A stretch of 64,000 nucleotides of DNA, taken from NCBI RefSeq assembly GCF_000004195.4, contig NC_030683.2, positions 3,503,133 through 3,567,132 of the forward strand, written 5' to 3'. The translations under genes and the position numbers were made by a program. Origin of the DNA: Xenopus tropicalis (Eukaryota > Chordata > Amphibia > Anura > Pipidae). Positions 10,994 to 22,900 of this stretch are shown one piece after another. Each line of letters opens with the position of its first letter. Positions within the stretch are counted from its first letter, which is position 1. The notes under the pieces were generated by a model, which saw nothing but the letters and a program-made list of their open reading frames with translations, did no database searches and was not told where the DNA came from.

Positions 10994-13900
10994 CTGCAAA
11001 ACAAAAACAAAAAGAGATTGTAAAACGGATAATAAAATAAGGGGAAATTCAATATCTGCCGATCCCGACCCTGGAGAGCCCCCTAATGGCGCCTGTCGGA
11101 TACGCAAGGGGGGGGGGGGGGCGGCTGCCATTCATGATCCGCCAAAACCAGCGGGACCGGCAACGTTCAAGGGCAACCCTGCCAGCATAGCAACTGTCGT
11201 TGGGGGGGGGGGGAATAACCATTAGGCAGGGCAACTGGGAAAAGGGCCCCCACTGATCCTTAGTAATAAATCCTGCGGGGGGTAAAGCAGCGGCGCTGAG
11301 CCCCCTTAGTACCCCCATTACGTTATCCGCTCCATATCTGCCCATTCGCTTCCGGATAGAAGGGTCGATAGGGATCTCAATAACCTATTAGCCCCCCCAG
11401 AAAGTCGAAAATAAGCCCCAACGAGTGTGTGAAGGATAACCCCAACGAGGGGCACGAGTGTGCGAAGGATAATAACCCCAATAAAGGGCACGAGTGTGTA
11501 AAGGATAATAACCCCGACGAGGGGCACGAGTGTGTGAAGGATAATAACCCCAACAAGGGGCACGAGTGTGGGAAGGATAATAACCCCAACGAGGGGCACA
11601 AGTGTGGGAAGGATAATAACCCCAACGAGGGGCACAAGTGTGGGAAGGATAATAACCCCAACGAGGGGCACGAGTGTGGGAAGGATAATAACCCCAATAA
11701 AGGGCACGAGTGTGTAAAGGATAATAACCCCGACGAGGGGCACGAGTGTGTGAAGGATAATAACCCCAACGAGGGGCACGAGTGTGGGAAGGATAATAAC
11801 CCCAACGAGGGGCACGAGTGTGGGAAGGATAATAACCCCAACGAGGGGCACGAGTGTGGGAAGGATAATATAACCCCAACGAGGGGCACGAGTGTGTGAA
11901 GGATAATAACCCCAACGAGGGGCACGAGTGTGTGAGGATAACCCGGGGCAGGTGTGAAGGATAATAACCCCAACGAGGGGCACGAGTGTGGGAAGGATAA
12001 TAACCCCAACGTGGGGCACGAGTGTGGGAAGGATAATAACCCCAACGAGGGGCACGAGTGTGGGAAGGATAATAACCCCAACGAGGGGCACAAGTGTGGG
12101 AAGGATAATAACCCCAACGAGGGGCACGAGTGTGTGAAGGATAATAACCCCAACGAGGGGCACGAGTGTGTGAAGGATAATAACCCCAACGAGGGGCACG
12201 AGTGTGTGAAGGATAATAACCCCAACGAGGGGCACGAGTGTGGGAAGAATAATATAACCCCAACGAGGGGCACGAGTGTGTGAAGGATAATAACCCCAAC
12301 GTGGGGCACGAGTGTGTGAAGGATAATAACCCCAACGAGGGGCACGAGTGTGTGAAGGATAATAACCCCAATGTGGGGCACGAGTGTGTGAAGGATAATA
12401 ACCCCTATTTAATTTGTTTCCTTTTCCAACCGCAAAAAGACCAACAGCAAGTTGGTCTTTTCGCGGTTGGAAAAGGAAACAAATTAAAAAGCCGTAATTA
12501 CCTTCCCTGAGTCTGTAATTAAAGAGCAGCAGAATCTAATTCATTAACATTCACCGGGGGTTTTTTTTTTTAAGTTTAGAAAAGGCGAAATGGATCAGCT
12601 GCGACCCGGGGAGCGTCGGACAATGAGACCTCATTGCTTAGTGACCCTCGCCAACACCCGGGGCAGAAGGGAAGGGGGGGGGATTACGGCGAGAACCTGC
12701 GACGCACAGAATGTTACAATAAATAAACAATTTACGCCGCGGCCGGGCCCCGTGCTTTTATTTTTACAAAAAAATAAAATAAAAAGAAATTTCCGTCCTA
12801 ATCCTGAAGAAGGTCAGAAACAATAACGGGGGGGAGTCTGCAAATAATCTTCTCTTCATTAGGAGAAATAATGAGGAATTGGGGAAATTACGCAGCCGAA
12901 GAATTCACGTGGTTTCTGGAAAGCTGATTTTTTTTTTTTCCGGGCAGATTTATCAAAATGTGGGTTAATATCTCTTTAAAAAAATAAAAAGGGACAAAAT
13001 TCTATTTGTCGTCGTCACAGACAAATATTTCTATTTACTGTAAATGGATTTAAATGGAATATATATTGCAGGTAAATGGTTGGATAAAATCTGTAATAAA
13101 TGGGATGTAGGTTTGGCCTTTATTTATTAAAAATAATATTTTTGGGGCTGTTTTGCATCAATTTCTCTATGGGGCAGATTTATCAACATGTGGGTTTAGA
13201 GCTTAATACATAAAAACATAAAAACTGCCCCATGTTCTATTTTATAAAGTGGTGAATGTTATAAATCAGCAATTGATAAATACGCTGCTAAAAATCCCAT
13301 AGGAATGAATGGAACATGGGGGGGGGTTTATGTTTTTATATCTTGAGTAGAAAAATATTTATCAAAATGGTGATTTTTAACTTTTACCTATTGATAAATA
13401 CGCTTCTAAAAAATCCCATAGGAATGAATAGAACATATATATATGTATTCATTTCTTAACCCACATTTTGATAAATCTGCCCCATAGAGAAATTGACACT
13501 CTATACAAAAAAACAACCCCAAAAATACATATATTTATTTTTTTAGTTTCATAACAAATTACAAACCTGTATTCCATTTATTACAGACCATTATATTTAC
13601 TATAAATGCATTGAAAATGTAGTTGGGGAAATATATTTTGCAGGTAAATGGTTAAATACGGGTCTGTAATATCTTTATTATTAAACTAAAATAAATCATG
13701 TTTTGGGGTTGTTTTGTGTCAATTTCTCTATGGGGCAGAAACGTGGGTTTAGAGCTTAATACATACATATATATATATACATTCTATTCATTTCTATGGG
13801 ATTTTTAGAAGTGTATTTATCAATGGGTGAATGTTATAACTCAGCAATTGATAAAAAAAAAATCCTATAGGAATGAATAGAAAGTATATATATATGTATT

Positions 13901-16900
13901 AAGCTCTCAACCCACATTTTGATAAATCTGCCCTATAGAGAAATTGCCACAAAATAGCCCCAAAAATATTTTTTTTTAGTTTCATAAATAAAGGACAAAC
14001 CTGTATCCCATTTATTACAGACCATCTTAATGGACAAATATTTCTATTTACTATAAATACATTGAAAACATAGTTTGGGAAATATATTTTAAAGCTAAAT
14101 GGTTGAATATGTGTCTGTAATAAATTGGGGGGAAGGTTTGGCCTTTATTTATGAAATTAAAAAAATATATATTTTGGGCTGTTTTGTGTCAATTTCTCTA
14201 TTGCGGCAGATTTATCAAAATGTGGGTTTAATACATATATATACGTTTTATTCATTCCTATGGGATTTTTAGAAGTGTATTTATCAATGGGAGAAAGTTA
14301 TATATCAGCAAATAAATACCCTTCTAAAAAATCCCATAAGAATGAATAGAACGTGGGGGAGTTTTTATGTAATAAGCTCTAAACTCACATTTTGATAAAT
14401 CTGTCCCATAGAGAAACTGACACAAAACAGCCCCAAAATATATATTTTTTTTCATAATAAATGGGACACAGGTTTGTCCTTTATTTATGAAATTAAAAAA
14501 AAATTTCTATTTTTTTGGGGTGGGGTTGTTCTGTGTCAATTTCTCTATGGGGCAGATTTATCAAAATGTGAGTTTAGAGATTAATACATAAAAACATAAA
14601 AACTGCCCCACGTTCTATTCATTCCTATGGGGTTTCTAGAAGTGTATTTATTAATGTGAAATTTACCATTTGATAAATATTCTTCTGCTCAGAATGGGAG
14701 TTTAGAGCTTAATACATATATATACGTTTCTATTCATTCCTACGGGATTTATCAATGTGAAATTTAGAACTCAACATTTGATAAATATTCTTCTACTCAA
14801 AATGGGAGTTTATAGATTAATATATAAAAACATAAAAACTCCCCCACGTTCTATTCATTTCTATGGGATTTTTTTAGAAGGGTATTTATCAATTGTTATA
14901 ACGTTCGTCCATTGATAAATACACTTTTAAAAATCCCCATAAGAATGAATAGAACATGGGGGAGTTTTTATGTTTTTATATATTAATCTATAAACTCCCA
15001 TTTTGAGTAGAAGAATATTTATCAAATGATAAATTTCACATTAATAAATACACTTCTAGAAAACCCATAGGAATGAATAGAAACGTATATATATGTATTA
15101 AGCTCTAAACTCCCATTATGAGCAGAAGAATATTTATCAAATGATAAATTTCACATTAATAAATACACTTCTAGAAACCCCATAGGAATGAATAGAACGT
15201 GGGGCAGTTTTTATGTTTTTATGTATTAATCTCTAAACCCACATTTTGATAAATCTGCCCCATAGAGAAATTGACACAAACCCCCCCCCCCCCCCCCCCA
15301 AAAAATATAATATTTTTTTACTTTCATAAATAAAGGCCAAACCTGCGCCCCATTTATTGCCCCATTTATTGCCCCATTTATTGCCCAATTTATTGCCCCA
15401 TTTACATATATTTCCCAAACCCAATTATAGTAAATAGAAATATATGAGTCCATTATGATAATAATAGAATTTTTCCTTTATTTAAAGAGACATTCCCCCC
15501 CCCCCCCCCCGAAGCTCCCGGGAGTCCCATTCGGTTCCATTGTCGGCAGAAACGTTCCCGGCAGGACGGCGAGGGCCGCGTTTGCGACACGGGGGGCGGT
15601 GACCTTTAATTATCGCTTTCCTTTTGACCTGAATCATTTCCATTTGTTTTGTTGAAATAAAAATCAAAGGGTAAATAAATGGGGGCGGAGACTGCTCATT
15701 CACAAACGCGGCGCTAACTGCGCCGAGAATCGTATACTAAAAGCAAATGAAGCTGACGGTATCAGAGCTGCGTGGTTAATTATTCATTTTATCCCGGCGG
15801 GGGGTTAAAACACGCGGCGCGGTGCGAGAATCATACGGAGATTGTTTTTGTTTGGCGTTTTTTTTTATTTTACGTAAAAGGGAACAAATTGGCAGAGGCG
15901 GCTCAATTATATCCCGGAAACATCAAAGCGCAAAGAGAAACGAGGGCGGAATTCCCAGGTCAATAAAAGGCAATCAGTGAAGGGTTAATCGCTGCGCCGT
16001 TACGTGGAAATCGCCTGCGCCGTGCCTTTAAGAGTCCGACTCGCTTTCTGCCCCAAATGGGGGCTCTGAGGCTGCACGGGGCCCCTCGTGTTTATTGTTT
16101 AAATTGAGAAAACATTAAATAAAAATGCAATATGGACATTTCCTGCATCGGCTGAAGCTTCACTGACAGAGGGGAAAATACAAATATATATATATAAATG
16201 TGAAATATAGAAGCGCAGTTTGAAAAAATATACAAATGGGATATAAACAAATATATATTTATTATAGAATAGTACAAAATAAAAACAATTGAAAAAATTC
16301 AATTCAGTTTTAAAAAATGTATTGATACAGGTATGGGATCTGTGACCCAGATAGCCTGTTTCCCAGATAAGGGATCTTTCCGTAATTTAGATCTCCATAC
16401 CGCAAAATCATTTAACCATCAAATAAACCCAATAGGGCTGTTCTGCCCCCAATAAGGGGTAATTATATCTTAGTTGGGATCAAGTACAGGTACTGTTTTA
16501 TTATTACAGAGAAAAGGGAATCATTTAACCATGAAATAAACCCAAAGGGCTGTTCTGCCCCAATAAGGGGTAATTATATCTTAGTTGGGATCAAGTACAG
16601 GTACTGTTTTATTATTACAGAGAAAAGGGAATCATTTAACCATTAAATAAACCCAATAGGGCTGTTCTGCCCCCAATAAGGGGTAATTATATCTTAGTTG
16701 GGATCAAGTACAGGTACTGTTTTATTATTACAGAGAAAAGGGAATCATTTAACCATTAAATAAACCCAATAGGGCTGTTCTGCCCCAATAAGGGGTAATT
16801 ATATCTTAGTTGGGATCAAGTACAGGTACTGTTTTATTATTACAGAGAAAAGGGAATCATTTAACCATTAAATAAACCCAATAGGGCTGTTCTGCCCCAA

Positions 16901-19900
16901 TAAGGGGTAATTATATCTTAGTTGGGATCAAGTACAGGTACTGTTTTATTATTACAGAGAAAAGGGAATCATTTAACCATTAAATAAACCCAATAGGGCT
17001 GTTCTGCCCCCAATAAGGGGTAATTATATCTTAGTTGGGATCAAGTACAGGTACTGTTTTATTATTACAGAGAAAAGGGAATCATTTAACCATGAAATAA
17101 ACCCAATAGGGCTGTTCTGCCCCAATAAGGGGTAATTATATCTTAGTTGGGATCAAGTACAGGTACTGTTTTATTATTACAGAGAAAAGGGAATCATTTA
17201 ACCATTAAATAAACCCAATAGGGCTGTTCTGCCCCCAATAAGGGGTAATTATATCTTAGTTGGGATCAAGTACAGGTACTGTTTTATTATTACAGAGAAA
17301 AGGGAATCATTTAACCATTAAATAAACCCAATAGGGCTGTTCTGCCCCAATAAGGGGTAATTATATCTTAGTTGGGATCAAGTACAGGTCTGGAGCATTG
17401 TGGATAACAGAATAATCATTTATTTTGTTTATTACATATATTTGGATGCTATAATGTTGCTGGGTGAAGTCTCATTGGTCACACACAGAGCCGACGTGTT
17501 TAAAGGGGAAGCAAACTAGGAAGGACATGGGGGCAGAGGGGCATCAGGATTCATTTCTAGGTCAATAAAAGACTGATATTAAAATGTAAAAGCGGCAAAT
17601 TATCCCCCATTATCTCATTTTATCCGACAGAAAGAGAAAGAACTTTTCCCCAAAGCTTCCGCTGAGTCTCCAACCTGTTCAATTTCGCTAATCAAACCGG
17701 CTGACAGGCAAAACATCCCCTGTGAAAGGGGTAATTAAGAGCAATGGAAGCGGCAGGGGAAGGGGGGGGGTTCTAAGGTTCCCCCCCCCTCCCTGTATAT
17801 AAATTTGTACTTAAGCAGGAAGATTTCTGCTGGAAATGTCACCGTTTCAGCGCGGGCTTGAAGGAGCCCTATTCATAATGCATTTTATAAATAGTTAATG
17901 CCTCCCATACATAAGCCAGCCGGGCAAATCAAGAAATTGTCAACATTTTTAGTCTTAGTTGTCAGTTGGCGCTGTCGGCTGGCGCTTTGTGTGTACGTTT
18001 GTGAAGAAGACAGAGGCGTTGGAGGAGCTGCCGCGCTGCCGTTCCCGGGCTGCTCCCCATCACTTTCAGCAGGATTTTCCTACCGCTCGCGTTTGTCAGA
18101 GGAAAAGTTTCCCCGGCGATCGGCGCCTCGTTAAGACTTTTTTGTTTTTTGTCTGATTTTAAAGAGGAATCGGCCATTTTTGTTTCTGAAAGAAGCGCCG
18201 GCGGGTTTGGCGGCGGCCGGGGGGGGGTTGAGAGAGATACGATGAAAGGCATTGGGGGTGTCTAAAGGCCCGAGACAGTTGCCGGTCGCCAGCGTTGGAC
18301 TCAATGGCGCCTTTGTGTGTAGCGTAGGACTCAATGGGTCCAGCGTAGGACTCAATGGATCCAGTGTAGGACTCAATGGGTCCAGCGTAGGACTCAATGG
18401 GTCCAGCGTAGGACTCAATGGGTCCAGCGTAGGACTCAATGGGGCACATTTACAAAGGCACAAACGCTCGGAGCATTCATTCTAACGCTCCGAGCGTATT
18501 TTCGGTGAATTTTTTGTGCGCACACCTTTTCGTACGGCACACAACTTTTTTGTATGCTTGCACGAAAAAATCGGAAAGGTTTTATCACTGTTTACAATTG
18601 TACGGTACGAAAATTTAGTGACTTTAGGATCGCCAATACGATATTATTGTGACTAATACGATTTTTTCGTAAGCATTTTCGTGATATTTGCGATCTTCCG
18701 AAATTTTCGTTTCCAATCCAAATTTTTCCCATTCGGAATTCGAACTCGTAATTTGATAAATCTGCCCCAATGGGCCCAGCGTTGGACTCAATGGGGAGGT
18801 TCAACTTTAACTTTACCATATGACAGAATGGCCTATTCTTAGCAACTTTTCAATTGGTCTTCATTATTTATTTCTTATAGTTTTTGAATTATTTGCCTTC
18901 TTCTTCTAACTCTTTGCAGCTTTCAAATGGGGGTCACTGACCCCGGCAGCCAAACCCTATTGCTCTGTGAGGCTCCAGTTTTATTGTTACTTTTAATTAC
19001 GTAACTTCTCGTTTTTTTAATTAAACCACAGACTGGTTGCTGGGGTAAACTGGACCCTAGCAACCAAATAGCTGCTGTATTTTTTATAGTTTCTGAATGG
19101 TTTGCCTTCCTATTCAAATGGGGGTCACTGACCCCGGCAGCCAAACCCTATTGCTCTGTGAGGCTCCAGTTTTATTGTTATTGTTACTTTTTATTCCTTA
19201 TCTTTCTATTCAGCCCCTCCCCTATTCATATACCAGCCTCTCATTCACACCGCTGCCTGGTTGCTAAGGGACCCTAGCAACCGGATAGCTGCTGAAACTC
19301 CAAACAGGAGAGCTGCTGAACAAAAAGTGAAATAACTAAAAAACTACAAATAAAAAATGAAGACGAACCCCTTTAAGAACCATTTCTGGCTGACCAATCC
19401 CTACGCGGGAAAATGTTTGCCTATTTAAAATGGCACCGTACTGGGGAATCATTTGCTTTGATAACATTAAGACATGTGAGAAAGCTTCTGTAGATGAGGG
19501 AACAAGGGTCCGTCCATGTTTTTCAGGCTAAGATTCAAAATGAATCCCAGGCAAGTATGGCGGCCATTGTTTCATGGTGTGAGTGGTCGTTCTTTCAAGG
19601 AACAAGATGGCCGCTCCCTATCACTAAAAGAAACACTGTTATTCACACAGATATGGCCCCCGGGGGGTACAATAGCCCCTGTCAGAGTAATTTTAAGAAC
19701 ATTTCATAAAAAATGAACATAAACCCAAATGATAATGGAAGGGATTCTTTCCTGACTAAAAGAGGCAACCGCTGGTACTGGCCCAGTTTTACGCAAAAGG
19801 ACTTTCCCCAGCAGCACCGAGAGGCCCAGGGTCGGCACTGCCCGAGAGGCCCAGGGTCGGCACTGCCCGAGAGGCCCAGGGTCGGCACTGCCCGAGAGGC

Positions 19901-22900
19901 CCAGGGTCGGCACTGCCCGAGAGGCCCAGGGTCGGCACTGCCCGAGAGGCCCAGGGTCGGCACTGGCCGAGAGGCCCAGGGTCGGCACTGCCCGAGAGGC
20001 CCAGGGTCGGCACTGCCCGAGAGGCCCAGGGTCGGCACTGCCCGAGAGGCCCAGGGTCGGCACTGCCCGAGAGGCCCAGGGTCGGCACTGCCGAGAGGCC
20101 CAGGGTCGGCACTGCCCGAGAGGCCCAGGGTCGGCACTGCCCGAGAGGCCCCAGGGTCGGCACTGCCCGAGAGGCCCAGGGTCGGCACTGCCCGAGGCCA
20201 GGGTCGGCATGCCGAGAGGCCCAGGGTCGGCACTGCCCGAGAGGCCCAGGGTCGGCACTGATGGAGAGGCCCAGGGTCGGTACTGCCCGAGAGGCCCAGG
20301 GTCGGTACTGCCCGAGAGGCCCAGGGTCGGTACTGATGGAGAGGCCCAGGGTTGGTACTGCCCGAGAGGCCCAGGGTCGGTACTGCCCGAGAGGCCCAGG
20401 GTCGGCACTGCCCGAGAGGCCCAGGGTCGGTACTGCCCGAAAGGGCCAATACTATAGTGCAGCCTCGGATCACAGGTCCCCCTTGTCCCTATCATCTCAC
20501 TAAAAAATAAAGTTTTATCTTCAGAATAGTTGGAAAAATAAAAGTCGTAGTACTGACAGAGACCCCCGACTTCTGACCCGGCGCTGTACTGGCACTGGCA
20601 CAGAAACTGGCGGATTCAGGTGCTCTACAGTCGGCCCAATGTACATGAATGTAGACCTACCACAGAAGGATGGATCTGACATTGGAGAACCAATGGCGTG
20701 AACCAAGGCGGCACTGGAGATCAGTCAGAATATTCACGGCTTCTGCCCTCAAATACCCCCCCCCCCGTCTATAGGGTAGAGTTACCCTGCCCATACAGGC
20801 ACCAGTATTATCATACAAAATAGAGTTTCCTACAATTTTTGTACTGTATGTGGGCTCAGAATTATACTGGTGATCAATCGTTTAGTCAGTGGGACAGGTT
20901 AAAAAGTTTTGGTTGGATGAGGATAAAATCCGCCTGGGTATTGTGTACCTGCCGATACCCCCGGGGGGAGCTACAATGGGAGTAACTTCCGTACGATTGG
21001 TGCCTGTAACTATTTCACATTCAGAACCTCCTCCCATTGGTTATTTTTCGGGCTTTATCCTACAATGGTACGACCCATATGCCAGCGTTCCTCGGAAGAA
21101 TACTAAAATCTGAGCGCATACGGGACAACTCTTTCCATGTGGGGCGGATAATATGACCATATTTATGGGTTAGATCACAATGACCAAGTTATACCCAGAA
21201 GCCTACAGAGCCATTTGGGTTGCCTGGGGGTAAGAACAACTCTCTTGGGTCACAAGTTGCCCCTGGACCTAACAGGACATCCCTGTCCCCGCAGTGTGCG
21301 TGCAATTTGTCTCAATTTTTTGCACTTCAAAAACTCTAATTCAGGTTATGGTTGGAAAACTCGAATGTCTGGTATTAATTAAGTGCAGAAAACCTGAATA
21401 CCTGAATGAAAAAATTCACCATCTTGGTTGCCCCAGGGACTGGACCGATTGCCATCTTGGAGTCAGGAAGGAATTTTTTCCCCTCTGGGGCAAATTAGAG
21501 AGGCTTCAGATGGGGTTTTTTGCCTTCCTCTGGATCAACTGGCAGTTAGGCAGGTTATATATAGGCATTATGGTTGAACTTGATAGACGTGTGTCTTTTT
21601 TCAACCTAACTTACTATGTAAAAGCTTTTGAGTTCCTATAGTCAATGGGCCGTATTCTCCAACTCAACAACAACAGATATTCCAGTATTTTCCCCCAGTT
21701 TTGAGTTTATTCGATTTAGAAACTCGAAAATCGGTAAATAAGCGCTCGAGTGTTTGCACCCATATAATCACCCCAATGGTTTTGCCCGTAATTCCCTCTC
21801 ATTTGCCCCAAGTCTCATTTAAACTCAAATTCTCCAACAAACCCAAAGCAAAAAGGAACTTTTTTATTCTAATTTAAATGAAAAAAACAAAGAGCAAACG
21901 AATGAAGTAAATGCAATTAAGGGGACGGGCGCTGATTGAGCCGCTGCCCGGCCCTCCCGTACGGAGGCTGATTGCCGGCATCCCAGCGAGCGCGGAGGCT
22001 AATCTAGCCGTCACAATGAGGCGCGTTTTGTGCATTTTAGTGGGCGACATATGGCAAAGCGATTGTTTAAATTGCCTCGCCTGGGAATGCAATACAATGT
22101 TATCGTTGGAGCGAGCCTCGCTGTAAATAGATTGCTAATGGCTTCCATGTGCGCGCCGAAGCAGCCCGCGAATTAAGTCATGATCCGGTATTATAATGCG
22201 AGGGCCCGGCGAGCCCCCGACACCTGGCGAGCAGGATATGCTCAATTACGGCCCTAACAGGCACGTCGCAAATAAAGCGAGAGGCATTGCGCCGACGACA
22301 ACTCTGCATATTTACTCGCAATGAAAGGAACATATACATAGATGCAGAAGCGCTTTATCAGCCATCGGCCACCAACGTGCTGGTATTTGTTAGAAAATGC
22401 TATCGCTCCTTGCCATTTAATTACACTTCTTTATCGTAATTCCGCACCCCTCCGAGGCAGCTCCCCGAGCCAGTAGCGCTGCGGCCCGACCGCCGGTGCG
22501 TAATGAGGAGCTGGGACTTATCTCATCCGAGTCCAAACAAAAGGACTTCGTAGATAAAGGAGGCAGAGACTGGCGGAAGGTTCCTATCTGGGCGCCGTGC
22601 ACAACAGATGACCGAGGAACAGAGAACATGGGGAATAGAGGTTCCAGGCAGGGAGAAAAGGTTTCTGGCAGATTTGCCATCATACGAATTGGGTTTCATG
22701 AACTGAATGTCGATGGTGGGGTAGGTAAGAAAGCTGTAGGCCCTACAGTGTAGGGTACCTCCTAAAGAGAGGTCCAGTTAGAGATGCACTGGATCTACTA
22801 TTTAAGGATTTGGCCAAATCCCAATCCTGCTGAGAAAGGCTGAATCTTGGCCAAAGTGAAACCTGGATTTGGCGTATCCCTAGATATCACGTTCCAATAG

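Noticed and set aside
11318..12510. Repeat proteins such as (KDNNPNEGHECG)n and the 300-residue minus-strand frames
   Set aside because: 36-bp units keep every frame open on both strands. There is no start context, splice site, codon bias or homologue, and the sequence is intronic.
19682..20503. 263-codon minus-strand frames with PTLGLSGSADPG repeats
   Set aside because: Arise from the 25-bp array, where the frame shifts each unit so that all frames stay open.
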